A stretch of DNA of 45,025 nucleotides from UBA4660 sp034408895 (lineage in GTDB: Bacteria > Bacteroidota > Bacteroidia > Flavobacteriales_D > Sanyastnellaceae). The position numbers and the translations under genes are program-made. Below, piece by piece: positions 15,889-24,841 of the stretch; position 1 is the stretch's first letter, and each line of letters opens with the position of its first letter. Under the pieces are notes generated by a model. The model was given only the letters and a program-made list of their open reading frames with translations. It was not told the DNA's origin and ran no database searches. The stretch lies in contig JAWXCI010000086.1 of NCBI GenBank assembly GCA_034408895.1, positions 1-45,025 of the forward strand, given 5' to 3'.

Positions 15889-17273
15889 ATAAAGCCATTA
15901 CCCCTTTGCTTGTTGTGTTGAACATCATCACCGCAACGTTTGCATTTTGGACTGCCACGCAAACCACTTTTCCCGATGCACAAGGCTATTTGATGATGGC
16001 CGAAGGGTTTGTTCACGGAAGATTTTCATCATGGTTTTTCCTCGATGATTACTATCCCGAAACATTGCGAACTCCCGGTTACCCTCTTTTCCTTCTGGCA
16101 TTGAAAAGAATAAGCGACTCGCTGTTTTTCATCCAACTCGTCCAGCTTGTCTTCTACTTCGCATCACTTCATCTTGCTTACAAAACCCTTACGTTTCTGT
16201 GCCCTCAGAATAAAAAGGCACATTATGTTTTTCTGCTGCTCACCGCTTTCAATATTCAACTCCCGTTCTACAGCGGGTACATCAGCGCTGAACTGCTGAG
16301 CATTTATCTCACAATATTATATGTGTACGTTCTGGTGGTGAAAAAACATTCCATCATAAACGCCTTGTTGCTTGGATTAATTGCAGCAATGCTTTTCCAA
16401 TTTCGTCCGGCATTTCTTTTGTTTCCGCTGCTCATTACATTTTACTCTTTGTTGTTTCGGAAACCCTTGCTGAAGTATTTCGCACTTCATTTTACGGTGT
16501 TCTTTGTTTCGCTTCTGCCTTTTAGTTATTGGAACTACACAAATCACGGAGTGTTTAAGCCGACTCCTATTGAAGGCGGTGCGGGCGTTGCGCACATCGG
16601 ATATTGGACATTCAAGCTGCCCGCAGGTTATCACGAATCGTACTACTGGGGTAACATCATTGTGCACGATTTAACCAATCCGATGCAACATCACTCAACC
16701 GATTCAACGCATGTGGCAGCATTCGAACATGAGTGGTACAGCATACATTCAGAATTGCAATTGTTGCTTTCAAAAAAGGACCATACGAATCTCGCAACGA
16801 TGCACAGTGAAAAAAATCCAGGCATATTCCCTCTTTACAATAGCAGTTTCACCAACAAGCGCGAGGAACTATTATGGAAGGAGGTAAAACACCACGCTAA
16901 AGAAGAGCCGTGGTTCTATCTGTCAACAAGAGTTTTCAGCTTCTTTCGTTTTTATTTCACAGGTATCAACAGTGAAGAGCTTTCACAACAAACCTCACAT
17001 GCCGGACAATTGAAAGTGGTCTATCCGTTCCTCATCACATTCACCTGCATTCTGGGTGGAATGATGCTGAGCGCATTCTTCATTATCCGGAAAAAATTCA
17101 AAGTACAGGATGGAGTTTTATGGATGTTCATGCTTGCACTTTACCAGGGGGCCATCCACATCCCGTTTGTGATACAGGCGCGGTACACCATACCGGTGCA
17201 TCTGTGCATATTGATTCTTGTTGCTGTTATTGTCACACGGCAAAACATTCCCTACACGAATAAAGTGCAGTAA
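15870..17273 (+). CDS. GT-C membrane glycosyltransferase (PMT/ArnT-like)
   Basis: A 467-residue membrane protein with about 10-11 hydrophobic segments. The first external loop carries the acidic FPDAQGYLMMAEG motif and then RTPGYPLFLLAL, the signature of PMT/ArnT/GT39-83 glycosyltransferases, which move a sugar from a polyprenyl-phosphate donor to an acceptor at the outer face of the inner membrane. A long soluble loop (about 240-350) is followed by more helices. It overlaps the GT2 gene by 19 nt, so donor-making and donor-using steps are likely linked. The acceptor (lipid A, glycan or protein) is unknown. The plus-strand run ends here, 53 nt before the convergent formyltransferase. Confidence 0.85.
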   Translation: MGRIQLNKAITPLLVVLNIITATFAFWTATQTTFPDAQGYLMMAEGFVHGRFSSWFFLDDYYPETLRTPGYPLFLLALKRISDSLFFIQLVQLVFYFASLHLAYKTLTFLCPQNKKAHYVFLLLTAFNIQLPFYSGYISAELLSIYLTILYVYVLVVKKHSIINALLLGLIAAMLFQFRPAFLLFPLLITFYSLLFRKPLLKYFALHFTVFFVSLLPFSYWNYTNHGVFKPTPIEGGAGVAHIGYWTFKLPAGYHESYYWGNIIVHDLTNPMQHHSTDSTHVAAFEHEWYSIHSELQLLLSKKDHTNLATMHSEKNPGIFPLYNSSFTNKREELLWKEVKHHAKEEPWFYLSTRVFSFFRFYFTGINSEELSQQTSHAGQLKVVYPFLITFTCILGGMMLSAFFIIRKKFKVQDGVLWMFMLALYQGAIHIPFVIQARYTIPVHLCILILVAVIVTRQNIPYTNKVQ

Positions 17274-17326
17274 GGCTATCTCTGATTGCTTGTAGAGGGC
17301 TCTACAACACGCCACTCAGTGGTGTG

Positions 17327-18097
17327 CTATTTCGCACCTCGGCATATCCTGTTTCTGAGGTATTGCCACAGGGTTGGATGATGCCAAAGTCTTCCCTTTT
17401 GTTTTTGTGGTTCATTCCGAAATCTTCCATGTTGCAAGTCATCAATGGCCCGATGCAACAGGGGTAAACCGGCTGCCAATTGCAGATAGGGGTAAGTGCA
17501 GAAGTTATCATTTGAAGCAGCACTATTTTTTTCCTGGTACAAAATTTTTCCAGTGTCAATTCCATTGTCCACAACATGTACTGTCACACCAGCATGTTCG
17601 GGATCATCTTGGGCAAGCGCCCAATACATGCCATGAACGCCACGGTATTGCGGAGTGATGCCTGCATGAAGATTCAGAAATTTTCCTGGCAATACTTCAA
17701 GCGTTTTGGAATGGATAATTCGAGTACCGTGTACCACAATCGCTTCCGGTAAAAAGTGCCGGATTAAACTGCGGGTGTTCTCATCGTTTACTGAATTCAC
17801 ATTTCTGATTTTACTTTTTTCGATGGGCGTAGTATTGAATTGGTGTAGCTCAATGATGGAGGCGATTCTTCCCTTTGACGCCAGGTTGAGGAAGTTTACC
17901 GCCAGCACACGAAACAACAACTGTCCCATTGCTTTCCACCATCCTGATTTCTTAATTCTTCGTTGAAGAAAAATAAATCTTGATTCCCTTTTCTCCAGCA
18001 ACACTGCGACTACATCGTGGTTCGATAAAAGGCTGTGATACACAATGCGCGTTGAGATCGCATCATGCCCAATCAACAACACCTTAGCCTTTTTCAT
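17327..18097 (-). CDS. Formyltransferase-family protein (sugar N-formylation)
   Basis: A 256-residue protein with the formyltransferase core: LNLHAGITPQYRGVHG with Asn142 and His144, and VVDNGIDTG with the third catalytic Asp. These residues transfer a formyl group from N10-formyltetrahydrofolate to an amine. The N-terminal half is short of the classic Fmt fold and has an extra basic stretch (QRRIKKSGWWKAMG). In glycan clusters such proteins formylate amino sugars, and the adjacent deacetylase could supply the free amine, which makes a coherent two-step path (inference). It overlaps the deacetylase by 4 nt. The C-terminal ~34 codons are duplicated as a remnant at 12088-12192. Confidence 0.85.
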   Translation of the reverse strand: MKKAKVLLIGHDAISTRIVYHSLLSNHDVVAVLLEKRESRFIFLQRRIKKSGWWKAMGQLLFRVLAVNFLNLASKGRIASIIELHQFNTTPIEKSKIRNVNSVNDENTRSLIRHFLPEAIVVHGTRIIHSKTLEVLPGKFLNLHAGITPQYRGVHGMYWALAQDDPEHAGVTVHVVDNGIDTGKILYQEKNSAASNDNFCTYPYLQLAAGLPLLHRAIDDLQHGRFRNEPQKQKGRLWHHPTLWQYLRNRICRGAK

Positions 18098-19071
18098 TGC
18101 TCTCTCAGTTCTAATGAAACTTCTCCCATGTTCAAACTCCTGAAATCGAATTCATTTTTCAATTGGTCGTAATGCATAAGAATTTTTTCGAGAAATAGAA
18201 AATTCTGCTCCTGGTGAATTCCAAAATTGTGCGGATGCCACCATAGATGGTAAAGCTTTTTATTTTTTGCTGCATAAGTCATGGCTGAGGTAATGCGTTT
18301 CAGTTTCAAACCATCGAGCCATTTCAGTCGAGGATGGTATGGCCTGAGAAACCTGCTTGCAGGAACATTGCACATTTTACTAGAGGGTTGTTTCATCAAC
18401 TCGTAGCAATGATGGCCGGAGAGATTGATATAAGCATCCAGCCATCTGAGAAGTCTTCTTAGTGAGTTAGAGTTACCGGAATAATCGCCCGGATGCAGCC
18501 ACGAATTTTCGTTACCTCTGTAGGTTGTTAGACCAGCTTTGATGCATTCATCCAAGTACTCCGCATTAAACTGGTTGCGAGGAAATACGAGGCTTCGCAA
18601 TTCTATAGCCTTCGTTTTGGCCACTCCAATTGCTGCCTGGATATCAGCGGCAAATTCCTTCAGATTTTGTCCATCTTCCATGCAGTAATAATGTGAGAAT
18701 GTGTGACTGCCTATTTCCATTCCACTGGTTTTTTTTATTTCATCAATAAGATGCGGTGCGAAATGGTGAACATCATTCAGCGCATCGCGAAGTGATGGAA
18801 TGTATTTGAGGTAAGGTGAAAGTTGTGAATGCGAATAGTGAGGGAAAGCAGTAGGGAGATGAGCAAGAAGTTCGCTTTTGTTTTTAAGGAAGAGCATACC
18901 CACGGTAGCAAAAGTTGCGTGCACACCATGTCGAGAAAACAATGAAAGTAAAATTGGAAGTGCAGTGTGTACACCGTGAATATTTTCACCGTACTCCTCC
19001 ACGCTCAACACATCACGCACTCCCCAGGCCAGTTCAAAATCAAGCGATGTCACCAAGGTTCCGGATTTCAT
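18094..19071 (-). CDS. Polysaccharide deacetylase (NodB homology)
   Basis: A 325-residue cytoplasmic-looking protein with no signal peptide. SLDFELAWG (9-17) supplies the catalytic Asp region and GSHTFSH (121-127) the metal-binding HxxxH, both standard for NodB-type deacetylases that remove N- or O-acetyl groups. LWWHPHNFG in the C-terminal part carries the late catalytic His. The ATG at 19071 fits homologs starting just before the first motif; a TTG at 19092 seven codons upstream is an alternative and would leave only 12 nt to the upstream gene. Lack of a secretion signal points to an activated or lipid-linked precursor as substrate rather than a finished polymer. It is coupled (ATGA overlap) to the formyltransferase. 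Confidence 0.85.
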   Translation of the reverse strand: MKSGTLVTSLDFELAWGVRDVLSVEEYGENIHGVHTALPILLSLFSRHGVHATFATVGMLFLKNKSELLAHLPTAFPHYSHSQLSPYLKYIPSLRDALNDVHHFAPHLIDEIKKTSGMEIGSHTFSHYYCMEDGQNLKEFAADIQAAIGVAKTKAIELRSLVFPRNQFNAEYLDECIKAGLTTYRGNENSWLHPGDYSGNSNSLRRLLRWLDAYINLSGHHCYELMKQPSSKMCNVPASRFLRPYHPRLKWLDGLKLKRITSAMTYAAKNKKLYHLWWHPHNFGIHQEQNFLFLEKILMHYDQLKNEFDFRSLNMGEVSLELREQ

Positions 19072-19104
19072 TTTTTTGGATGGATCTGCCAAATGAAATA
19101 CTTC

Positions 19105-20496
19105 TCAAATTCCGATTGCGGTGCTTCGCGTCTTGCTTCTCCATTTTACCTGCCGCATGTTGCTGAACAATATCATGATGGTGCCCATATAAAGTGGAAT
19201 GAGCGGAATCCTGAACCTGACCAGCGCCCCGAAGTTGGAAGTGGTGAGACCTATCATAAATGCAAAGAGCAAAGAAAAAATAAGGCTGTAAAGCAAAACC
19301 GGATTGTTGAAAATAAGTCGCCATAGTATTCTAGGCTTGGTGCCAACAATAACGAGGACAGTAATTGCTATAACAATCGTGTTTTCAATTCCCGAAATAA
19401 ACATCACAATGTTTTTGCTTTCCCAGAGCAGAGGACGGTACAACCCGGCAAATGTCGCTACAGGAAATTTTGATATAGCGCCCGCTAAAGTGGGTTCAAA
19501 ATGGCCGATGTCGAAACTATTCCCTTCATAATAATCCTGTTTCAAATCACGTTGGATCACAGAAGCTGTTTCAATAACTTTTCCGATACCGAATTCGCTA
19601 GACTGACTATCAAGCACACCCAAAACCAGGTAGCTGGCACCAAAAATTACTAGATAAATAACAGGCACAACCATGACACGAAACAACTGGTTTCGGATAG
19701 AGAGAATACGATCATAAAAAAACCAGACCAGCGACCCTGGAACCAGAATAATAAGGATATATGCTTTAATGGACACTATCACGAATGCGAAGAGAGATAA
19801 TTTCACAAGATTGAAAAATCTTGAACCACTGGAGGTAATGATTTTGTGCATGGTGACAACGAAGTAGCAGGTTGCCGCCATTGTAAACGAATCTTTCATG
19901 ATACCCGATCCCCAAAAGATAACTGAGGGCATGAAAAGAATCGCAATAGCAAGATTGCCGGAATACCTAGGGAAGTAGGATGTAAACATGAGGTACAATT
20001 GCCAGATGCTTCCGTAGGTAAGAAGGGAAATCAATACAGTGGTAAGGAAATAACTACCACCACATACTATCATAAGTGGTGTCACTAGTTTGATAACAAA
20101 ACGCGCTTTGTCTTCATGGAACACGAACCAAATAGGTTCGCCTGTGGTCGCGGTAAAATAGCTTTTCATTTCCAGCGTACCGGGGCCAGCGTACACCGTT
20201 GTGAAATTGGAAAAATCTTCATGAAAGAGGTTGCGGAATGCCAGCGCACCATCGTAATAGGCAGTGGTGTCTCCTAATCCTTCATAGTAGAACATGTAGA
20301 TACTTCCAAAGGCAATACCGCCAATAATTTTAGCCCAAAGTCCCCATAGAAAGTATTTGTATTCCGGACGCCTGAGCAAGCCCTTTTCTTTAATTCGTCC
20401 AGCCACAAAAAACACAGCGAACAGCATCATAAACATGACGGGATATTCCCAAATCTCGATTGGGATGTTTCCAAAGACATTCGATTTAATGTGCAT
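19105..20496 (-). CDS. Wzy/ligase-like polytopic membrane protein of the glycan cluster
   Basis: A 463-residue integral membrane protein with about 10-12 predicted helices and a large periplasmic loop (GDTTAYYDGALAF ... at about 70-130). It ends in a basic tail (KWRSKTRS). Conserved-looking elements are FWGSGIMKDSFT and SNFGALVRFRIPLIPLY, which recur in uncharacterised membrane proteins of Bacteroidota polysaccharide loci; an R-x-R-x-P motif in a late loop is also common in Wzy and WaaL proteins. I cannot assign polymerase versus ligase versus GT-C. It is the first gene of the minus-strand half of the cluster; a TACCTTCG box ends 7 nt before its ATG (20504-20511), which may be its promoter. 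Confidence 0.75.
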   Translation of the reverse strand: MHIKSNVFGNIPIEIWEYPVMFMMLFAVFFVAGRIKEKGLLRRPEYKYFLWGLWAKIIGGIAFGSIYMFYYEGLGDTTAYYDGALAFRNLFHEDFSNFTTVYAGPGTLEMKSYFTATTGEPIWFVFHEDKARFVIKLVTPLMIVCGGSYFLTTVLISLLTYGSIWQLYLMFTSYFPRYSGNLAIAILFMPSVIFWGSGIMKDSFTMAATCYFVVTMHKIITSSGSRFFNLVKLSLFAFVIVSIKAYILIILVPGSLVWFFYDRILSIRNQLFRVMVVPVIYLVIFGASYLVLGVLDSQSSEFGIGKVIETASVIQRDLKQDYYEGNSFDIGHFEPTLAGAISKFPVATFAGLYRPLLWESKNIVMFISGIENTIVIAITVLVIVGTKPRILWRLIFNNPVLLYSLIFSLLFAFMIGLTTSNFGALVRFRIPLIPLYMGTIMILFSNMRQVKWRSKTRSTAIGI

Positions 20497-20503
20497 GCTC
20501 GAG

Positions 20504-20511
20504 CGAAGGTA
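20504..20511 (-). promoter_or_regulatory. Candidate -7 box TACCTTCG upstream of the Wzy-like gene
   Basis: The minus strand reads TACCTTCG here, matching the Bacteroidota TAnnTTTG consensus with C at position 7. With a start point about 7 nt downstream the transcript would begin almost at the ATG, so either a leaderless message or chance is possible. Confidence 0.3.
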
Positions 20512-20529
20512 ATGGATGGTTTGCTGGTA

Positions 20530-21000
20530 CTAGTCGTGGTGGTAGCGCTCTCCTTTCAGCAAGGTAAACGCGCGATAAAGTTGTTCTGAAAGAATGAGCC
20601 GGGCTAAATCATGGGGAAAGGTAAATTGCGATAGAGAAATTTTAGCATCTGCCCTTGCGTACACTTCGGGAGCGAAACCAAAAGCACCTCCTATTACAAA
20701 ACAGGCTGACTTCCTGCCGGTATTCATCTTCTTCTGTAGCCATTGTGAAAATGCAAGCGAGGTAAATTGTTCACCCCGTTCGTCCATCACTACCAGCAAT
20801 TCTCCGGCCTTTAAGTTTTCTAGAATCATCATGCCTTCTGTTTTTTTCAATGCAACATCTGACAGCGATTTCAATTTCGAATCGGGCAACTCTACATATT
20901 CTGTTGGTGCGTAATGAGCCAATCGTGCCACATAAGAAAGGATGCAATTGCGCAAAGCATCATCTTTCGTTTTTCCAATACTGACTATGCGGATTTTCAT
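20530..21000 (-). CDS. rlmH: 23S rRNA (pseudouridine-1915-N3)-methyltransferase RlmH
   Basis: A 156-residue SPOUT-class methyltransferase that methylates N3 of pseudouridine 1915 in helix 69 of 23S rRNA. It starts MKIRIVSIGKTKDDAL and contains LVVMDERGEQFTS, the SAM-knot motif FVIGGAFGFAPEV, and a C-terminal LSEQLYRAFTLLKGERYHH, which is near-invariant in the family. The frame is open upstream to 21081, but the ATG at 21000 gives exactly the usual length (about 155-157 residues). The downstream neighbour is the glycan cluster, and no functional link is expected. Confidence 0.96.
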   Translation of the reverse strand: MKIRIVSIGKTKDDALRNCILSYVARLAHYAPTEYVELPDSKLKSLSDVALKKTEGMMILENLKAGELLVVMDERGEQFTSLAFSQWLQKKMNTGRKSACFVIGGAFGFAPEVYARADAKISLSQFTFPHDLARLILSEQLYRAFTLLKGERYHHD

Positions 21001-21167
21001 GTACTTCCCTTGCTTTTGCATTCTGGTGCGAAGTAAAACAGATTGGTGGGTGACCGCTGTTTGGTAATGCTCCATCGGCATTAGTTGCTCTGAAATTTGT
21101 GGATTGTAACAGTTACTCTGTCAGCCTGCTCCATCACAAAACGCACCACTAACACTCAAAAAATTCT

Positions 21168-21199
21168 TTGATTTGGAACCGGGAATTGGTATAATATTG
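21168..21199 (+). promoter_or_regulatory. Candidate promoter for the DUF4783 gene
   Basis: A TTG at 21168-21170 is followed after 19-21 nt by TATAATATTG (21190-21199), which contains TAATATTG, one mismatch from TAnnTTTG, and also a TATAAT. The spacing fits a Bacteroidota sigma-70 promoter. The first ATG downstream is at 21265. Confidence 0.4.
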
Positions 21200-21264
21200 C
21201 AGGACACCAACAGGTAAGGTGGCTTCATCATTGCACTACCGACCCGTTGTTTTAAATTAAAAAA

Positions 21265-21657
21265 ATGAAGACGCTCTTTAGTTTCCTTTTATCGCTTCTC
21301 ACCCTCACTGTGTTATCACAAGCTGACTTCAGCCAGAAAGTTTCAAATGCATTGAAGGCCGGTGATGCTGCCACTCTTGCCAGTCTTTGTATGGATCAGG
21401 TGGAGTTGAGCATTGGAGGGCAAGACAATATCTACACCCGCGAAGAAGCAAAAAAACAGCTCGCTTCTTTTTTCAGTCGCAATGTGGCTAAATCATTTGT
21501 GATCCGTCACGAAGGCACTTCCAAACTAGACTGCCAATACCGCATTGGCGAACTCACTACTTCCACCGGCACTTACCGCGTAACCTTCTTCATGAAAAAA
21601 AACGGTACACAAATGCAGGTCAAACAGCTGAAGATTGAAGCACCGGATAGTAATTGA
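21265..21657 (+). CDS. DUF4783 family exported protein
   Basis: A 130-residue protein with a signal peptide (cleaved near LSQA, residue 20). The mature part (KVSNALKAGDAATLASLC, VELSIGGQDNIYTREEA, FFMKKNGTQ, QVKQLKIEAP) has the pattern of DUF4783, a small NTF2-like domain of Bacteroidota whose role is unknown. The alternating helix-strand layout and the final IEAPDS strand fit a cone-shaped NTF2 fold, probably periplasmic. It stands alone with its own promoter region, beside rlmH on the opposite strand. Confidence 0.75.
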   Translation: MKTLFSFLLSLLTLTVLSQADFSQKVSNALKAGDAATLASLCMDQVELSIGGQDNIYTREEAKKQLASFFSRNVAKSFVIRHEGTSKLDCQYRIGELTTSTGTYRVTFFMKKNGTQMQVKQLKIEAPDSN

Positions 21658-21911
21658 CGATCCCTTTCTCCTTTTCAAAGAGCCAGATGGGTCTAAGTAT
21701 TTTTTCTTTACATCTTTTGAAGGCGGTAAATAATGCATTCATGTCAGGCATCAGCGCGAATGTTTTGCAGTTTGGAGATGGCAGGGATCAGTCGTGATTA
21801 CAATCAATAACCTATTTCAAACATAATTGTCCATTTCAAATTCATCAGCTTGCTTTTTGCCAATTCTTTTCTATCGATTTGTTATTGTGTCGAACAAAAT
21901 AAAATCACAAA

Positions 21912-22640
21912 ATGAAAACTAAAACAATCATCCAACTACTTACTGTTTGCCTTTCTCCAGTTTTTATTTCCTGCGATAACGATCGCAGTGAAATGGAATC
22001 ACTCAAAAAAATTGAAGTGACCGGCAGTGCGGAAATGGAATTTGTTCCCAATGAAATTTACATGACCTTCACCCTTAAGGAATACCTGGATGCCGCAAAT
22101 CAAAAGGTAAAACTGGAAAGTGTGAAAGCAGATTTTCTTACGCAATGCAAAGCGGCAGGAGTGGCGGACAGCAACATCAGTATTGCCGGCTATACAGGAA
22201 ATGAGCGTTGGGATTATTACTGGTACAAAAGGAAAAAGGAACCGGATTTTATGGCTTCTATAGCCTATTCTATAAAGGTGAGCTCACCTGAGAAACTCGA
22301 TGTAATTGTTGGGGGGTTGAATGACAATGCCATAGATAATTTCTACATCAGCAAAACTTCGCACAGCGACATTGAGCAATTGCGCAAAGAGGTAAAAACA
22401 AAGGCACTGATGGCCAGCAAAACCAAAGCCGATTACCTGGCAAAAAGCATTGGGGAAGAAGTGGGCAAGACCTTGCTTATCCAGGAAATAGAAGATAGCT
22501 ACCAGGGTTATTACGCTAATGAACGCAATTCCAATATGATGGCCAACCAGTCACTGGGCATGGACGAAAGCTCGTCATCACCGGATTTCCAGAAAATGAA
22601 GCTTCGTTATGAAATGAGGGTTGAGTTCAGGCTGAAGTAG
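21912..22640 (+). CDS. SIMPL-domain (DUF541) lipoprotein
   Basis: A 242-residue lipoprotein (lipobox FISC, Cys21) with a SIMPL domain: KKIEVTGSAEMEFVPNE starts the first strand, ISIAGYTGNERWDYYW is the usual mid-domain segment and MRVEFRLK is the final strand. SIMPL proteins (E. coli YggE-like) are periplasmic proteins often linked to oxidative stress resistance, with no known enzyme activity. Here it should be anchored to a membrane. Residues 180-225 (EIEDSYQGYYANERN...MMANQSLGMDESS) form a polar insertion. No partner gene is obvious; the next gene is another small lipoprotein on the same strand. Confidence 0.85.
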   Translation: MKTKTIIQLLTVCLSPVFISCDNDRSEMESLKKIEVTGSAEMEFVPNEIYMTFTLKEYLDAANQKVKLESVKADFLTQCKAAGVADSNISIAGYTGNERWDYYWYKRKKEPDFMASIAYSIKVSSPEKLDVIVGGLNDNAIDNFYISKTSHSDIEQLRKEVKTKALMASKTKADYLAKSIGEEVGKTLLIQEIEDSYQGYYANERNSNMMANQSLGMDESSSSPDFQKMKLRYEMRVEFRLK

Positions 22641-22755
22641 ATTTCAGACAACAGCAAGACCTTAGAATGTGTTTCAGGATTCGTAAGTTCAATAGGCAAG
22701 TGTCCGACTTGCTGAACTGCATAGGTGAAGTCAACATATTATAAACATAAAAAAA

Positions 22756-23094
22756 TTGAAAGCTCTGGCGATTTTATTGGCGATTGTAGTTTCATCATTT
22801 ACCGGTTGTGATAAGCTGGACATTGCTTCCGGAACACCCAGATGTGTAGAAAAGAAAATAAAAGACTATAATGAAACTTCGTCTTGCTACAATGCAAGTG
22901 TTCAGGAATATACTTTCCAGGGAAAAACGGTTTACGTGTTTGAACCGGGAACCTGTAGTGCAGACATGACTTCGGAGTTAATTGATTCCGACTGCAACAC
23001 TCTCGGACATTTAGGAGGAATTGCAGGTAACATTCAAATTAACGGGGAAGAATTCTCGAGTGCGACATTCATCAGGAAGGTTTGGCAGAAGTAA
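22756..23094 (+). CDS. Small lipoprotein, DUF6970-like
   Basis: A 112-residue lipoprotein with lipobox SFTGC (Cys18). The mature part has RCVEKKIKDY, SCYNASVQEYTFQGKTVYVF, EPGTCSADM and LGHLGGIAGNIQINGEEF; four cysteines besides the lipid one suggest two disulfides. The LGGxxGN pattern recurs in small Bacteroidota lipoproteins named DUF6970; function unknown. The start is TTG at 22756, because no ATG precedes the signal peptide in frame. It lies 115 nt after the SIMPL gene and may share its transcript. Confidence 0.65.
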   Translation: MKALAILLAIVVSSFTGCDKLDIASGTPRCVEKKIKDYNETSSCYNASVQEYTFQGKTVYVFEPGTCSADMTSELIDSDCNTLGHLGGIAGNIQINGEEFSSATFIRKVWQK

Positions 23095-23501
23095 AGGGCC
23101 AGAACTAATTCCTCACCATGCTGCAAGATGTCAGCCCTTGCCTGCCATCATATAGTTTGTGCTTGTTAGCAAGTAACTCCTACGCGTCCTCAATCTGTTG
23201 CGATGACTAAGGCAACTTAGCCAGACGAAATTCGTCTCTCCTTCGACTAAACACTATTCAAATGACACGAATTCGATCAACCGTACAGCCCAACGAGAGG
23301 CTAAGTTTTAACGAGTGGGGCCTCTATGTAAGGGAACAGTGTGCCACCGCACACGAAAGAACCTCTGAAAGAATGCAGGATGTGAGGCATTACATCCGGT
23401 TCGAGATGAAGTAGAGTTGCAGAGGCACTGTAAGAATTTTGAAGGTAGCAGCGCGGTTTGATGAAGAATGGGTAGTGCGGGGTAAGAAGTAAAACCTGCT
23501 T
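23095..23501. other. 407-bp spacer between the small lipoprotein and fahA
   Basis: Apart from one small plus-strand ORF (23262-23414) I see only a 15-nt near-palindrome (AGACGAA-A-TTCGTCT, 23223-23237). There is no T-tailed hairpin convincing enough to call a terminator for the converging transcripts. Confidence 0.5.
23262..23414 (+). CDS. Possible 50-codon ORF, unknown
   Basis: An ATG at 23262 opens 50 codons (MTRIRSTVQPNERLSFNEWG, then LYVREQCATAHERTSER and MQDVRHYIRFEMK). The residue composition looks like a normal soluble, charged protein, unlike the Leu/Ser/Pro-rich reading of the other strand. The frame is open for 17 more codons upstream of the ATG. It could be a small gene or the end of an eroded one. 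There is no family match I can name. Confidence 0.25.
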   Translation: MTRIRSTVQPNERLSFNEWGLYVREQCATAHERTSERMQDVRHYIRFEMK

Positions 23502-24779
23502 TCAAAGAGCCGCCCTCACCTCACCACTGCACTGTCCGAAACCTACACGCACCCCATCTTTTTCCGCATACCCACGCATCGTCACCCGGTCATCATCGTT
23601 GATAAATGTGCGTGTACTTCCATCTTGCATCACAACAGGCTGCGTTCCCTTCCATGCAATCTCCAGCATGGAACCTCGTGATCCCTCGGTTGGGCCGCTG
23701 ATAGTTCCGCTTGCCATCATATCACCACAACGGATGTTGCAACCATTAACAGTGTGATGCGCCAGTTGCTGTGCCATGTTCCAGTACAGGTATTTGTAAT
23801 TGCTTCGCGCAACAATTGTCTCCTCAGCGCCAGTTGGTTTAATGCCGACTTCAAGGTTGATGTCAAAATTTTTCTGACCCTCGTACCTGAGGTAGGGGAG
23901 TACTTCGGGATCTTGTTTCGCGCCCTCCGTGCGGAAAGGCTCCAGGGCATCCAAAGTAACGACCCACGGAGAAATTGTACTGCCGAAATTTTTTCCAAGA
24001 AAGGGACCGAGCGGCACATACTCCCATCGCTGGATGTCGCGCGCACTCCAATCATTAAATAGCACCATCCCGAAAATGAAATCGTCCGCTTCGGCTGTTG
24101 AGATGCTTTGTCCAAGTGGCTTTCCATCAAAAGTCACAAACGCCACTTCGAGTTCGAAGTCCAGTTGTTTTGTAGGGCCAAACGTGGGGAGCGTGTCATC
24201 GCTGGCATTCATTTGTCCTTTTGGGCGAATGATTTCGGTGCCTGAAATCACTATGCTCGAAGCTCTGCCATGATAACCCACAGGCATGTGTTTCCAATTG
24301 GGGAGAAGTGCTTTTGCTGGATCGCGAAACATCATTCCAACATTTCGTGCGTGGTCCTCGCTGGAATAAAAATCGGTGTAGTCGCCCACCTTGAGCGGAA
24401 GCAACATCTGCACTTCGTTTTGATTGAATAGCACCTGCCGGACGTGATGTTCCTTTTCCCGAAGGTCGGGCATATCTGTGCGAAGAAGTTTGGACACTCG
24501 GTTGCGCAGGTCGCGCGTGTTTTGTTTACCGTAACTCATGATTCGGTTGAGCGAATCGCTTACGGTGTCTTCCAGTGCGAAAGGAAGATTTTCGAGATAG
24601 CCCATCACATGCAGCGCCTTGAGGTCAATAAGTTTTTCTCCAATGGCACAACACACATGTGGCAACTGGCTCTCAGTCCTAAAGATGCCGAAAGGAAGAT
24701 TCTGTATACTGAAATCGCTGCCTGCGGGAACATCCACCCATGATTTCAGTTTGGGATCGTTGGCTTTTATTTCGCTCAT
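23502..24779 (-). CDS. fahA: Fumarylacetoacetase
   Basis: A 425-residue enzyme that hydrolyses 4-fumarylacetoacetate to fumarate and acetoacetate, the last step of tyrosine/homogentisate breakdown. The N-terminal FAH domain starts SWVDVPAGSDFSIQNLPFG. The catalytic part has DFYSSEDHARNVG (Asp and His), QLDFELEVAF (paired Glu for the metal), FNDWSARDIQRWEY, FLGKNFGST and GTISGPTEGSRGSMLE, all diagnostic. The frame is open upstream to 24926, but that extension reads through a GC-rich repeat and a promoter-like box; the ATG at 24779 gives the normal length. It appears monocistronic and no other tyrosine-degradation genes are in the window. Confidence 0.97.
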   Translation of the reverse strand: MSEIKANDPKLKSWVDVPAGSDFSIQNLPFGIFRTESQLPHVCCAIGEKLIDLKALHVMGYLENLPFALEDTVSDSLNRIMSYGKQNTRDLRNRVSKLLRTDMPDLREKEHHVRQVLFNQNEVQMLLPLKVGDYTDFYSSEDHARNVGMMFRDPAKALLPNWKHMPVGYHGRASSIVISGTEIIRPKGQMNASDDTLPTFGPTKQLDFELEVAFVTFDGKPLGQSISTAEADDFIFGMVLFNDWSARDIQRWEYVPLGPFLGKNFGSTISPWVVTLDALEPFRTEGAKQDPEVLPYLRYEGQKNFDINLEVGIKPTGAEETIVARSNYKYLYWNMAQQLAHHTVNGCNIRCGDMMASGTISGPTEGSRGSMLEIAWKGTQPVVMQDGSTRTFINDDDRVTMRGYAEKDGVRVGFGQCSGEVRAAL

Positions 24780-24794
24780 GCCGGATTTTTTTTG

Positions 24795-24802
24795 CGAATG
24801 TA
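24795..24802 (-). promoter_or_regulatory. Candidate -7 box TACATTCG upstream of fahA
   Basis: The minus strand reads TACATTCG 15 nt before the chosen ATG of fahA. It agrees with TAnnTTTG except at position 7. The same TACATTNG form occurs before guaB, the large PPIase gene, the MbnP gene and a lipoprotein gene, which makes it more credible and argues against the longer fahA frame. Confidence 0.5.
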
Positions 24803-24841
24803 TTCTAGGAGTGTCTCCTGCCCATGCGGGACAGAGGCAAC

